Under the pieces are notes generated by a model. The model did not search any database. It worked only from the letters and a program-made list of their open reading frames with translations, and was not told where the DNA came from. From contig SVGD01000002.1 of NCBI GenBank assembly GCA_015056485.1, positions 1 through 64,000 on the forward strand: a stretch of 64,000 bases of DNA, given 5' to 3'. The translations under genes and the position numbers were made by a program. Of this stretch, positions 1-8,612 are shown piece by piece (the stretch's first letter is position 1; each line of letters opens with the position of its first letter). The stretch comes from Clostridiales bacterium. Lineage in GTDB: Bacteria; Bacillota; Clostridia; TANB77; CAG-508.

Positions 1-996
1 TTCTAGTTTCACTTTAACATATCCTTTGTTTTTATTATATGAAACTACTTCTCCTATTTTTATTCCAATATGATTAGGTCTTTTAGTATACATCATTTCT
101 TTGCCAAGTTTTCCATTTAAGTATCCTGTACTAAATCCACCTCTATTAAATATTTGCATTAATTTTTCTCTATCAGAATCTTCTACAATATATGTTTTAC
201 CACTTTGTGCTAAATCTATATATTTTCTATAAATAGAAGTTACTAATCCCACATAATAAGGTGATTTCATTCTACCTTCTATTTTTAATGATTTTACACC
301 TGTTTTTAAAATTTTAGGTAGAATATCTAGAGTACAAACATCTTTAGAACTAAGTAAATAACCTTTATTTACTACACTATCATTTTTAAGCAAAGCATAA
401 GGAAGCCTGCAGCTACCTGCGCAGGTTCCTCTATTTCCGCTTCTCCCTCCAATTAAACTACTCATTAAGCATTGACCTGAATAGCAAATACAAAGTGCAC
501 CATGTATAAAAACTTCTATATCTACATTTGAGTTTTTACAAACATCTTCTATTTCTTTTACTTCTAGTTCTCTTGCAAGTACAACTCTATTTACTCCTAG
601 TTTTTCTAGCTGTTCTACTCCCTCTTTATTATATGTTGTCATTTGTGTACTTGCATGAACCTCTAAGTTTGGAAAAGTTTCTATAATTTTTTTTGCTAAA
701 CCTAAATCTTGTACAATAACTGCATCTATACCAGCTAAGTATGCATCTTTTACTAAATTAAGAGCATCTTCGAATTCATCATTTTTAATAACAATATTTA
801 TTGTTAAATGTGTTTTTACATTTCTTAATTTAGCATACTCAATTGCCAAGCTTAATTCTTCTTTATTAAAATTTTTACTATTTGCTCTTGCATTAAATTG
901 ATTAGCACCAAAATATACTGCATCTGCTCCATTTTGCACCGCTGCTTTTAAACAATCAAAATCTCCTGCTGGTGATAGAAGTTCTATATCGTTCAT
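1..996 (-). CDS. Peptidase U32 family protein, C-terminus cut by window edge
   Basis: About 332 codons are visible, running off the left edge. The start is ATG at 996 behind AAAGGAGA. The N-terminus reads LLSPAGDFDCLKAAVQNGAD, typical of U32 proteins, and the Cys-rich family signature lies near residues 160-190 (EVFIHGALCICYSGQC, then GNRGTCAGSCRLPY). Family members are either collagenase-like peptidases or RNA hydroxylation factors (RlhA/TrhP type); the sequence alone does not decide between them. The Shine-Dalgarno site begins right at the carB stop codon, so the two genes are probably co-transcribed. No sense CGG codon was seen. Confidence 0.92.
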   Translation of the reverse strand, partial: MNDIELLSPAGDFDCLKAAVQNGADAVYFGANQFNARANSKNFNKEELSLAIEYAKLRNVKTHLTINIVIKNDEFEDALNLVKDAYLAGIDAVIVQDLGLAKKIIETFPNLEVHASTQMTTYNKEGVEQLEKLGVNRVVLARELEVKEIEDVCKNSNVDIEVFIHGALCICYSGQCLMSSLIGGRSGNRGTCAGSCRLPYALLKNDSVVNKGYLLSSKDVCTLDILPKILKTGVKSLKIEGRMKSPYYVGLVTSIYRKYIDLAQSGKTYIVEDSDREKLMQIFNRGGFSTGYLNGKLGKEMMYTKRPNHIGIKIGEVVSYNKNKGYVKVKLE

Positions 997-1008
997 TTAT
1001 TTCTCCTT

Positions 1009-4000
1009 TTACTCGTCTATTGTTGATATACAAAGTGTAATTTCTTCTAAAACATCTAGTAATACTTCTACTGTATCTAATGCAGTAAACATTGCAACAT
1101 TGTTTTCTACTGCACATCTTCTTATTTTAAATCCATCTGTTTCTTGGTCTATTGAATCTACTTCTCTTGTGTTAATTACATAATTAACATATCCTTTTCT
1201 TATAGATTCTAATATTGCATCACTACCTTCACTGATTTTATCTTTTGTTCTTGTACGTATTCCATTTGCTTTTAAGAACTTAGCTGTTCCTTTTGTTGCT
1301 TCTATATTAAATCCTAAGTTATAGAATCTTCTAATAAGTGGTAATGCAACTTCTTTATCTTTATCTGCTAATGTTACAAATATAGTTCCATAATTTTCTA
1401 CATTCATTCCTGATGATTGTAAAGCTTTGTATAATGCTCTTGTTAAGGTTTTATCATATCCTATAGCTTCTCCTGTTGATTTCATTTCTGGTGATAAATA
1501 AGCATCTATTCCTGTAAGTTTTGAGAATGAAAATACTGGAGCTTTTACATACCATTTTTGTTTTTCTTTTGGATATACATGTATTATACCTTGAGCTTTC
1601 AAACTCTTTCCTAGCATTGCAAGTGTTCCTATATCTGCTAAAGGATACCCTGTAGCTTTTGATAAAAATGGAACTGTTCTTGATGATCTTGGATTAACTT
1701 CTATTACATACACATTATCTTCTTTATCTACAATAAATTGAATATTATATAATCCAACTATACCAATTCCTAAACCTAGTTTTACTGTGTATTCCAAAAT
1801 CTTTTCTTTAGCTTCTTCACTTACACTAAATGTAGGATATACGCTTATACTATCTCCTGAATGTATACCTGTTTTTTCAACGTGTTCCATTATACCAGGA
1901 ACAAAAACATCTCTACCATCACATACCGCGTCTACTTCTAACTCTCTTCCTGTAATGTATTTATCTACTAAAACTGGTTGTTTTTTATTTATAGCAACAG
2001 CAGATTTTAAGTATTTTTCTAATGCTCTTCTACTTCCAACTATTTGCATAGCTCTTCCACCAAGTACATAACTTGGTCTAACTAATACTGGATATCCAAT
2101 TTCTTCTGCAACTTTAATACCTTCTTCAATACTTGTAACAGCTCTTCCTTCAGGTTGTGGTATTTCTAATTCTTTCATTATTTTTTCAAAAGCATCTCTA
2201 TTTTCAGCTTTTTCTATTGCTTCGAAATCTGTTCCTATTATTTTAACACCTAATTTCATTAATCCTTCTGCTAAGTTTATTGGTGTTTGTCCTCCAAGTG
2301 ATGCTATTATACCTTCTGGTTTTTCTATATCTATTACATTCATGATATCTTCTATTGTTAATGGTTCAAAGTATAATTTATCACTTGTTGTAAAATCTGT
2401 AGAAACTGTTTCAGGGTTATTATTTACTATTATTGCTTCATATCCAGCTTTTTTAATTGTTGTAACAGCATGTACTGTTGAATAATCAAACTCTACACCT
2501 TGTCCTATTCTAATTGGACCAGAACCTAAAACTACAATTTTCTTATCTTTATGGTTAGGATCTTTTTTTGGCATTGTGCTTTTTCCATTATATGTTGAAT
2601 AGAAATATGGAACATATCTTTCACCTTCAATTGGTGCAGTATTTATCATTCTGTATGAAGGATAAACATTATTTTCTTTTCTAAATAAGTAAATATCAGA
2701 TTCTTCTTTATTCCATAATTTTGCTATGTATTTATCACTGAATCCCATTTTTTTAGCTTGTTTTAAAACATCTAAATCCATAGGATTTTTTTCTACTACT
2801 TTTTCTAAATCGATTATATTTTTAATTTTTTCAAGGAAAAATACTGTTATTTTTGTCACATCAAATATTGTTTGTAAATCTGTTCCTCTTCTTATTAATT
2901 CTGCTACTGCAAAGAATCTATCATCTCTACCATCTTTAATATATTCTAATAATTCTTCTGTTGTCATGTCATCAAATTTTTCTAAGTATAAATGACATGC
3001 ACCTATTTCCATTGACCTAATTCCTTTTAGAATTCCTTCTTCAATAGTTCTTCCTAAACTCATTATTTCTCCTGTTGCTTTCATTTGAGTTCCTAGTTTG
3101 TTAGAAGCAGATGTAAATTTGTCGAATGGAAATCTTGAAATTTTTGTTGCAATATAATCTAACTGTGGTTCTAAATTTGCTGGTGAATTTACTATATCTA
3201 TTTCTTCTAGATTCATTCCCATAGCAACTTTTGCAGTTACTCTTGCTATTGGGTATCCACTTGCTTTTGATGCTAATGCTGATGAACGTGATACTCTTGG
3301 GTTAACCTCTATCAAATAATATTCTGATGAATTTGGATTTAATGCGAATTGAACATTACATCCACCTTCTATTTTTAAAGCTCTAATTAATTTTAAACTG
3401 CTTTCTTTTAGCATATTAAAATCATGTTCATTTAATGTTTGAATAGGTGCTACAACCATTGAATCTCCTGTATGAACTCCTACTGGGTCTAAATTTTCCA
3501 TACCACATATTGCAATTGCTGTATCATTACTATCTCTCATTACTTCAAATTCAATTTCCTTATATCCTTTTACACTTTTTTCTACTAATACTTGATTTGT
3601 TGGAGATAATTGTAATGCATTTTTCATTATTTCCTTTAATTCTTTTTCATTTTCAGCAAAACCACCACCAGTTCCACCTAATGTAAAAGCTGGTCTTAAC
3701 ACAACTGGATATCCTATTTCTTTTGCAGCTTTTACAGCTTCTTCAATTGAATAAGTTATTTCAGATGCGATTACTGGTTCACCTATTGATTCACAAAGTT
3801 CTTTAAATCTTTCTCTATCTTCAGCACATTCTATACTTTCTAGACTTGTTCCTAAAAGTTTAACTCTACATTCTTGTAAAATACCTTTTTTAGCTAATTG
3901 CATACCTAAATTTAAACCTGTTTGTCCACCTAAACCTGGTATTATCGCATCTGGTCTTTCGTATCTGATTATTTTTGCAACATACTCTAAAGTTAAAGGT

Positions 4001-4200
4001 TCCATATATACTTTATCTGCAATAGTTGTATCTGTCATAATTGTTGCTGGATTTGAATTTACTAATATTACTTCATATCCTTCTTCCTTTAAAGATAAAC
4101 AAGCTTGTGTACCTGCATAATCAAACTCTGCAGCTTGTCCTATAACAATAGGTCCTGACCCTATTACTAAAACTTTTTTTACATCTGTTCTTTTTGGCAT
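1009..4200 (-). CDS. carB: Carbamoyl-phosphate synthase large subunit
   Basis: Makes carbamoyl phosphate from bicarbonate, ammonia from the glutaminase subunit, and 2 ATP, for arginine and pyrimidine synthesis. The protein of about 1063 residues has the normal length and duplicated architecture: a first carboxyphosphate half starting PKRTDVKKVLVIGSGPIVIG, with an ATP-grasp glycine loop (GGTGGG), a second half starting near residue 555 (KIVVLGSGPIRIGQGVEFDY), and a C-terminal MGS-like allosteric domain (GTAKFLKANGIRTRTKDKIS). I chose the ATG at 4200 (MPKRTD) because GAAAGGATGG lies just upstream; the longer frame to 4245 adds a poor N-terminus. The small-subunit gene carA is not in the window. 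A U32 peptidase gene follows directly. Confidence 0.97.
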   Translation of the reverse strand: MPKRTDVKKVLVIGSGPIVIGQAAEFDYAGTQACLSLKEEGYEVILVNSNPATIMTDTTIADKVYMEPLTLEYVAKIIRYERPDAIIPGLGGQTGLNLGMQLAKKGILQECRVKLLGTSLESIECAEDRERFKELCESIGEPVIASEITYSIEEAVKAAKEIGYPVVLRPAFTLGGTGGGFAENEKELKEIMKNALQLSPTNQVLVEKSVKGYKEIEFEVMRDSNDTAIAICGMENLDPVGVHTGDSMVVAPIQTLNEHDFNMLKESSLKLIRALKIEGGCNVQFALNPNSSEYYLIEVNPRVSRSSALASKASGYPIARVTAKVAMGMNLEEIDIVNSPANLEPQLDYIATKISRFPFDKFTSASNKLGTQMKATGEIMSLGRTIEEGILKGIRSMEIGACHLYLEKFDDMTTEELLEYIKDGRDDRFFAVAELIRRGTDLQTIFDVTKITVFFLEKIKNIIDLEKVVEKNPMDLDVLKQAKKMGFSDKYIAKLWNKEESDIYLFRKENNVYPSYRMINTAPIEGERYVPYFYSTYNGKSTMPKKDPNHKDKKIVVLGSGPIRIGQGVEFDYSTVHAVTTIKKAGYEAIIVNNNPETVSTDFTTSDKLYFEPLTIEDIMNVIDIEKPEGIIASLGGQTPINLAEGLMKLGVKIIGTDFEAIEKAENRDAFEKIMKELEIPQPEGRAVTSIEEGIKVAEEIGYPVLVRPSYVLGGRAMQIVGSRRALEKYLKSAVAINKKQPVLVDKYITGRELEVDAVCDGRDVFVPGIMEHVEKTGIHSGDSISVYPTFSVSEEAKEKILEYTVKLGLGIGIVGLYNIQFIVDKEDNVYVIEVNPRSSRTVPFLSKATGYPLADIGTLAMLGKSLKAQGIIHVYPKEKQKWYVKAPVFSFSKLTGIDAYLSPEMKSTGEAIGYDKTLTRALYKALQSSGMNVENYGTIFVTLADKDKEVALPLIRRFYNLGFNIEATKGTAKFLKANGIRTRTKDKISEGSDAILESIRKGYVNYVINTREVDSIDQETDGFKIRRCAVENNVAMFTALDTVEVLLDVLEEITLCISTIDE

Positions 4201-4286
4201 TTTTACATCCATCCTTTCAAAATATTTATTATTATTAATTATCATTTAGTACTACAGCATAACAGTTTATTTCTTACAATTTCTCC

Positions 4287-4409
4287 GTTTTAAAAAGAAA
4301 CAAGTATTGCTAGGCAACTTTCTTTTAAAAATCCGAAGGTGTGCATTTGCACATTGTAGGCATTTTTGAAAGAAAGTTAACAACGCAAGACGCCGTTTAT
4401 TTTTAAAAC
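4287..4409. repeat. Imperfect 123-base palindrome upstream of carB
   Basis: Nested inverted arms are visible: outer 4287-4301 with 4395-4409 (one mismatch in 15), middle AACTTTCTTT at 4316-4325 with AAAGAAAGTT at 4370-4379, and an inner hairpin GTGCATTTGCAC. It lies between the terminator of a small ORF and the carB start, so it would be in the carB leader or promoter region. It could be a MITE-like insertion or an RNA regulatory structure. Confidence 0.6.
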
Positions 4410-4415
4410 TAATTT

Positions 4416-4448
4416 ACAAAAAAAAATAAGGATGACAATATCCTTATT
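4416..4448 (-). terminator. Intrinsic terminator of the 30-residue ORF
   Basis: Nine-base-pair stem AATAAGGAT (4425-4433) with ATCCTTATT (4440-4448), six-base loop, followed on the minus strand by an uninterrupted T run. The stem overlaps the stop codon of the small ORF 4447-4539. Confidence 0.85.
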
Positions 4449-4539
4449 AAAATCTAAATAATATAAATGGAAATAAAACAACTGTAGAAGTTTCTTTTTG
4501 TAAAGATATTAAATTACATTTTGTTTCATAAATTTCCAT
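4447..4539 (-). CDS. Small peptide, 30 residues, unknown
   Basis: ATG at 4539 has a good Shine-Dalgarno (AGAGGTAG, spacing about 6) and the frame reads MEIYETKCNLISLQKETSTV followed by VLFPFILFRF and TAA. A perfect intrinsic terminator starts at the stop codon, which makes this a complete stand-alone unit rather than chance reading. The last third is hydrophobic and aromatic. The unit sits upstream of carB in the same direction, so it may be a leader peptide or an independent small protein. No family is recognised. Confidence 0.55.
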   Translation of the reverse strand: MEIYETKCNLISLQKETSTVVLFPFILFRF

Positions 4540-4635
4540 TTTTCTACCTCTTTTTTTACATCTTAAATATTATAACAAAAATCACATATGATTTGCAAGG
4601 GGTTATTAAAATTTTTAATATTTATTAAAAAAATA

Positions 4636-4666
4636 TGTATGGGCGGGCCCTGTGTCCGCCCGTACA
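4636..4666. repeat. REP-like GC-rich palindrome (GGGCGG...CCGCCC type)
   Basis: First of a family of short GC-rich palindromes scattered between genes here, each ending in CCCTACA (TGTAGGG on the other strand). The GTAG tetranucleotide next to a GC-rich hairpin is the arrangement known for REP elements mobilised by RAYT (TnpA-REP) transposases; no such transposase gene is in the window. Confidence 0.7.
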
Positions 4667-4709
4667 TATATAATGTAATATTTTTTATAATTCATTCCAA
4701 TATATTATT

Positions 4710-5544
4710 TTAAAACTCCATTATAAATTCTGTCTCAAATTCTTTATTAGGTTCTAATGTAATTATACCTTCTTTATCCTTGAAATATCCTGTTTCTTTT
4801 ACTTTATCTGCAAAGTTATACCATGGTTCTATACATATGTATGGCGCTCCTGGAATTGACCATAATGCAAGTACTGGGTAATTTCCAAAATCAAATTCAA
4901 CTATTTTTTTATTACCTTTTTCATTCACTTCATATAAAGTAATTTTTTTTGATTTAAAATTTTTAAACATTATTGCATCATTTATAAAACTATCTGGTTT
5001 TATTTTTATTATTTTTTTATTTTCTAGTAAATTTTTTGCGGGTTCATTAGATATAAAGTTTCCTTCTACTTCCATAAATTCAATGTCTTTTTCTTCTTGT
5101 TCTAATTCAAAGAAATGTTCTTTTGTTATATCTATTTTTATTCCTGGATGTCCACCTATACCAAAAATCATAGTTTCATTTCCAGTATTTATAACTTTAT
5201 ATTCTGTTGATAATGTATTATCTGTAATTGTATATGTTACATATAACTTAAATTCAAAAGGAAACATTTTTAAAGTCTCTTCATTACTTTCTAATAAATA
5301 AACTTGTTTATTTCCGTGTTTCTTCGATTTTTACAAAATTCATATCCTTTGCAAAACCGTGTTGTGGTATAAAATATTCTTGATTATTTATTATTGTTTT
5401 ATTATCTCTTAATCTACCTACTGTTGGAAAAAGTATTGGTGCTTGTCTATCCCAAAAAGTTTTTCCATCATGTAATTTTTCTTCTCCATCAACTTTTATA
5501 CTTACTAGTTCCGCACCTGGGTTTTTAACTTTAATTTCAATCAT
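4710..5544 (-). CDS. Aldose 1-epimerase family protein (LacX/GalM-like), +1 shift at CGG
   Basis: Interconverts sugar anomers; cytoplasmic. The frame opens at 5544 (MIEIKVKNPGAELVSIKVDG, then RQAPILFPTVGRLRD and PQHGFAKD, the family's conserved blocks) and hits a stop at 5308. Skipping one C at the in-frame CGG (5314-5316) continues as GNKQVYLLESNEETLKMFPF with matching C-terminal motifs (YICIEPWYNFAD) to the stop at 4710, giving 277 residues, close to family length. Codon before the site is ACA, the codon read afterwards is GGA. It is either a frameshifted gene or, given eight identical cases in this window, a gene decoded by a +1 event. Confidence 0.85.
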
Positions 5545-5615
5545 AAATATACTCCTTATATGTTTTTATTTATTTTATAATATAAATCCTTAATTGTCCA
5601 TTATAAATTATTTTA

Positions 5616-5722
5616 ATGAATAGTGAATAATGAAGAGTGAATAATAATGGAAAGTTTTTGACACTTGTGTCAAAAACTAACAAAAACTATTCACTATTAA
5701 CCATTAATTATTCACTATTCAC
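5616..5722. repeat. Low-complexity inverted repeat (TGAATAGTGAATAA type) around a perfect hairpin
   Basis: The left part repeats TGAATAGTGAATAATGAAG, the right part is its inverse (TTCACTATT, TTATTCACTATTCAC). The centre is a perfect hairpin, GTTTTTGACAC / GTGTCAAAAAC, at about 5654-5678. Related repeats occur at 33290-33440. Confidence 0.6.
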
Positions 5723-5733
5723 TAAAAAGGAGC

Positions 5734-5763
5734 ACCCCCTCCCCGGAAAACCGGAAAGGGGGT
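5734..5763 (-). terminator. Terminator of the NagB-like gene
   Basis: GC-rich hairpin ACCCCCTTTCCGG / CCGGGGAGGGGGT with a TTTT loop, followed on the minus strand by GCTCCTTTTTAG, just beyond the stop at 5781. Confidence 0.7.
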
Positions 5764-5780
5764 ATGGTAACTGTAAAAAA

Positions 5781-6617
5781 TCAAAGACTTTCCCAAATAT
5801 CAAGATCTTCGGGATTTGTGAATACTGATTCGCCTTCTTTTTCGACAATTGTTGATGCTGAATCTTCGTCAAGGATTACGAAAAGAACGCCGTCATGTGT
5901 CTGCAGGGCGCTAGCCGGTACATCTGTCGTTACTTCTCCGAAGAACGAACGATGCATGATGTCTGCCTTTGCCTTGCCGAAACCTGCCATAATAATTGCG
6001 TTAGCCTTCAGAATGTCTCCAATACCACTTGTTATTGCCTGCTTAGGCACCTTTGTGGTATCGCCGCCGAAAAACTTATTTGCATTTGCTTCAATTGTTT
6101 CCTGATTGAGGTCAACAACATGAACTGTTGAATCAAATGCATCACCGGGCATATTGAACGCGATATGTCCATCCTTGTCGCCTATACCGAGAAGCTGGAT
6201 AAAATACGAAGCCCATTTATTGGTTGCTTCAATAATTGTTATGTATCTTCCGACTTCCGCATCCGGGCTCACCCATTCATGAGGGACATGTGCATCAAGA
6301 TGAGGCACTTTCCACACGCTGTTTTTGAGCTCAGTCTGATAGCTGTAGAACGGAAGGTTGTCTTCACTGGAATCGGGAGAAATGTAATTATCGAGCTGAC
6401 GGAAAATCAAATCGTTTTCGCTACCTACAATCGTATTCATCATTTCGATGAAATGCTCGTAAATTTTAACCGGTGTCTGGCCTGTTGCTGTACCGAAAAG
6501 AAGTTTTTCGAACTTGCGATATGCAGTGCAAAAAATCTCCGCCGCAAATTTTGATGCTGCATCCCTGTCGGGGAATTTAAGAAATATTCTTTCCTGATTT
6601 TTGGTTGCCTGGTTCAT
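5781..6617 (-). CDS. NagB/GlcN6P-isomerase-like protein with altered active site
   Basis: 278 residues related to glucosamine-6-phosphate deaminase: TATGQTP (phosphate loop) near residue 45, FRQLDNYI at the place of FNMDEYVG, and LGIGDKDGHIAFNMPG for the family's LGIGxDGHIAFNEPG. The Asp and His of that loop are kept, but the catalytic Glu position is Met and the DE pair is DN, so ordinary deaminase activity is doubtful. Start ATG 6617 follows GGAGTAAAAACATT. It has its own promoter and terminator and clearly higher GC and different codon use than neighbours, pointing to transfer. A ChbG-like deacetylase of similar composition lies at 40307-41290. Confidence 0.8.
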   Translation of the reverse strand: MNQATKNQERIFLKFPDRDAASKFAAEIFCTAYRKFEKLLFGTATGQTPVKIYEHFIEMMNTIVGSENDLIFRQLDNYISPDSSEDNLPFYSYQTELKNSVWKVPHLDAHVPHEWVSPDAEVGRYITIIEATNKWASYFIQLLGIGDKDGHIAFNMPGDAFDSTVHVVDLNQETIEANANKFFGGDTTKVPKQAITSGIGDILKANAIIMAGFGKAKADIMHRSFFGEVTTDVPASALQTHDGVLFVILDEDSASTIVEKEGESVFTNPEDLDIWESL

Positions 6618-6729
6618 AATGTTTTTACTCCTTTTATTTTATTTCTGCTTATGTCATTACCTATTGCTGCCTCCTAAATTTCAGCAAAAATATTTTAGTC
6701 TGACCTTTGACATTGCAGTAATCTGTAAT

Positions 6730-6758
6730 ATTATATATTAAATTTATGTAAACGTCAA
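6730..6758 (-). promoter_or_regulatory. Promoter for the NagB-like gene
   Basis: Minus strand TTGACG (6753-6758), 17-base spacer beginning TTTACATAAA, TATAAT (6730-6735). The start of the transcript, ATTACTGCAATGTCAA, is shared with the leader of the 7196-7534 gene. Confidence 0.75.
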
Positions 6759-6774
6759 TATCTATTAAAAAACA

Positions 6775-6813
6775 AATAACCGCATAGAGAAATTATTTCT
6801 CCATACGGTTATT
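6775..6813 (-). terminator. Terminator of the 7196/6832 gene pair
   Basis: Stem AATAACCGTATGGAGAAAT / ATTTCTCTATGCGGTTATT with a minus-strand T-rich tail (TGTTTTTTAA), shortly after the stop of the gene at 6832. Confidence 0.85.
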
Positions 6814-6831
6814 GCTACCTTAAGTCATAAA

Positions 6832-7167
6832 TTACAATTTCAACACCACTGTTGCTGCATAATGATTACCTTTGGAATTAGATTCGTGTAAATCAATCTT
6901 TTTTATAACAAAAGCATTCATTAGTGCATTCTGTATACAACACAATGCGTTGAATTCATACGAAAGATTATATAACATAATCATATAAGAATTATTGTCC
7001 GTCTGCTTTATAAAAATGTTAACAGTATCTATATTGTATACGTGAGATTTTTCCTGGCAAACTTTAAGTTCTTTGTTTCCAAGAAAATTAGGATTCTTTT
7101 TCAGCTCAGATACAACAGTTTTTTTTATAAGTTTTATCTTTTCGTTGTCCTTTTTGAATTTTGCCAT
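6832..7167 (-). CDS. Small protein of unknown function, paralogue of 7196-7534
   Basis: 111 residues, Lys-rich N-terminus (MAKFKKDNEKIKLIKKTV) followed by a compact alternating region. It aligns along its length with the upstream gene: GNKELKVCQEKSHVYNIDTV against NGKKIVYCKEKVDLYKYEDV, and GNHYAATVVL against GHYAMMDINF at the end. No signal peptide or membrane segment. Start ATG 7167 follows AGAGGGATAATACA. It is 28 bases downstream of its paralogue and ends in a strong terminator, so the two are a co-transcribed pair. Family not recognised. Confidence 0.7.
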   Translation of the reverse strand: MAKFKKDNEKIKLIKKTVVSELKKNPNFLGNKELKVCQEKSHVYNIDTVNIFIKQTDNNSYMIMLYNLSYEFNALCCIQNALMNAFVIKKIDLHESNSKGNHYAATVVLKL

Positions 7168-7195
7168 TGTATTATCCCTCTTGTAGTAATATTTT

Positions 7196-7534
7196 TTAGA
7201 AATTGATGTCCATCATAGCATAATGTCCATTGAAAAAAGCTGAACCATCAAAATTAATATTCTTGACTTTCATATCCGAACATATTTCCTCCGTAATAGT
7301 CGTTAATGCTTGGTATTCAGATGATGAAAGATTTGAAAAATAAATTTTGAACGTTTTTTCATCGATTTTCAATATACAGATGGATACATCCTCATATTTG
7401 TATAAATCGACCTTTTCTTTACAATAAACAATTTTCTTACCATTAAGGTATCTCGCTTCTTTTTTTAAAGCTTTCGTAATTAATTCTTTAAGCCGTTCTT
7501 CTTTTGAAACAGATTTTTGCGTAATTTGACTCAT
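7196..7534 (-). CDS. Small protein of unknown function, paralogue of 6832-7167
   Basis: 112 residues; I place the start at ATG 7534 (MSQITQKSV) because GAGGTGAT lies about 7 bases upstream. First gene of a two-gene unit driven by the promoter at 7653-7681. It contains an in-frame CGG (7493-7495) between GAA and CTT (EERLKE), used as an ordinary sense codon, unlike any core gene here. An unusual soluble alpha/beta-like composition with one Cys (VYCKEK); no family recognised. Confidence 0.7.
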   Translation of the reverse strand: MSQITQKSVSKEERLKELITKALKKEARYLNGKKIVYCKEKVDLYKYEDVSICILKIDEKTFKIYFSNLSSSEYQALTTITEEICSDMKVKNINFDGSAFFNGHYAMMDINF

Positions 7535-7652
7535 TAATATCACCTCATAATATTTTTAATTACTAGCTGTCACGCGTTTTAATGTTATCCTCTTTAGCAA
7601 TATAATCTTCGAGGTTATTATAATAATACTTGACATTGCAGTAATCTTGCAT

Positions 7653-7681
7653 ATTTTATCATATGTTTATGTAAATGTCAA
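7653..7681 (-). promoter_or_regulatory. Promoter of the 7196/6832 pair
   Basis: Minus strand TTGACA (7676-7681), 17-base spacer starting TTTACATAAA, TAAAAT (7653-7658) with a TG one base upstream. The early transcript contains AGATTACTGCAATGTCAA, as in the NagB-like unit. Confidence 0.75.
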
Positions 7682-7711
7682 AAAAAGACATCTTCTTAAA
7701 AATGTCTTTTC
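7680..7711 (-). terminator. Terminator downstream of pdxK
   Basis: GAAAAGACAT / ATGTCTTTTTTT hairpin on the minus strand with a seven-T tail, past the pdxK stop and REP. Its T tail abuts the -35 of the next unit. Confidence 0.75.
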
Positions 7712-7715
7712 AATT

Positions 7716-7766
7716 TGTAGAGGCAGGTTTCGACCTGCCTTGGGTCGATCAAGACCGCCCCCTACA
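7716..7766. repeat. Double REP-like element (GGCAGGT..ACCTGCC plus GGTCGATC..GACC)
   Basis: Two adjacent hairpins bounded by TGTAG and CTACA, between pdxK and its terminator. Same two-hairpin layout as 33042-33092, 40159-40209 and 49044-49095. Confidence 0.7.
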
Positions 7767-7781
7767 AGATTTAATTATAAT

Positions 7782-8612
7782 TTATTTTATACCTTCGATT
7801 AATTTTTGTAATACTTTTTCAAAATCTGTTCCATATGCATTTTCTTTCTTTTCGTCATATGTTACTTTTATACATTCCCACACATAATCAGTAGCTACCT
7901 TTAAAGCTTCTTCTAATGACAATTCATTTACTAAAGCCCCTAAAAGTGTGCTTGCAAAAATATCTCCTGTTCCGTGGTATTTTACATCAATTCTTTCTTT
8001 GAAATATTTAAAGAAAGAATTTGTTTCTTTATCATAACTCATAACACCTAATTCATTTTCTTTAAAACTTACTCCTGTAATTACAACTCTTTTAGGCCCT
8101 AGAGCACTTAATTTTATTAGTAGTTCTTTTATTTCTTCTTCTGAATATTTTTCTTTATATTCAGTTTGTAACATATATGATACTTCTGTTAAATTAGGAA
8201 CAATTATATCGGCTTTACTACATAATTCTTTCATTCTAGTTGCAAATTCTTGATTGAATCCAGTATATAATTTTCCATTGTCTCCCATGACTGGATCTAT
8301 AAATATAAAATTATTTTTTGTTTTTAAATCTTTAAAGAAATTTTCTAATATAGCAATTTGTTCATATGACCCTAAATATCCTGTATATATTGCTTCGAAT
8401 TCAAAGCCTTCTTTTTTCCAATGTTCTTTTATATCTAATAAATCAGAAGTTAGGTCTCTGTATGTAAAACCTTTAAACTGTGTGTGTGTTGATAGCACAG
8501 CTGTCGGAAGTGCTGCTACTTCTACTCCCATACTTGATATTATTGGTAAAGCAACTGTAAGTGAACATTTTCCTATACATGATATATCCTGAACTGTTAA
8601 AATTCTTTTCAT
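7782..8612 (-). CDS. pdxK: Pyridoxamine/pyridoxal kinase (ribokinase-like)
   Basis: 276 residues of the PfkB/ribokinase fold, phosphorylating the B6 vitamers pyridoxal, pyridoxine or pyridoxamine with ATP in the PLP salvage pathway. Seen: N-terminal ILTVQDISCIGKCSLTVALP, FIDPVMGDNGKLYTGF, the segment VPNLTEVSYML, and the catalytic anion hole GTGDIFAST near residue 215. These match the PdxY/PdxK class better than ThiD. The start overlaps the MFS transporter stop by four bases, so translation is probably coupled and the transporter may import a B6 vitamer or another pathway substrate (inference). Confidence 0.88.
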   Translation of the reverse strand: MKRILTVQDISCIGKCSLTVALPIISSMGVEVAALPTAVLSTHTQFKGFTYRDLTSDLLDIKEHWKKEGFEFEAIYTGYLGSYEQIAILENFFKDLKTKNNFIFIDPVMGDNGKLYTGFNQEFATRMKELCSKADIIVPNLTEVSYMLQTEYKEKYSEEEIKELLIKLSALGPKRVVITGVSFKENELGVMSYDKETNSFFKYFKERIDVKYHGTGDIFASTLLGALVNELSLEEALKVATDYVWECIKVTYDEKKENAYGTDFEKVLQKLIEGIK

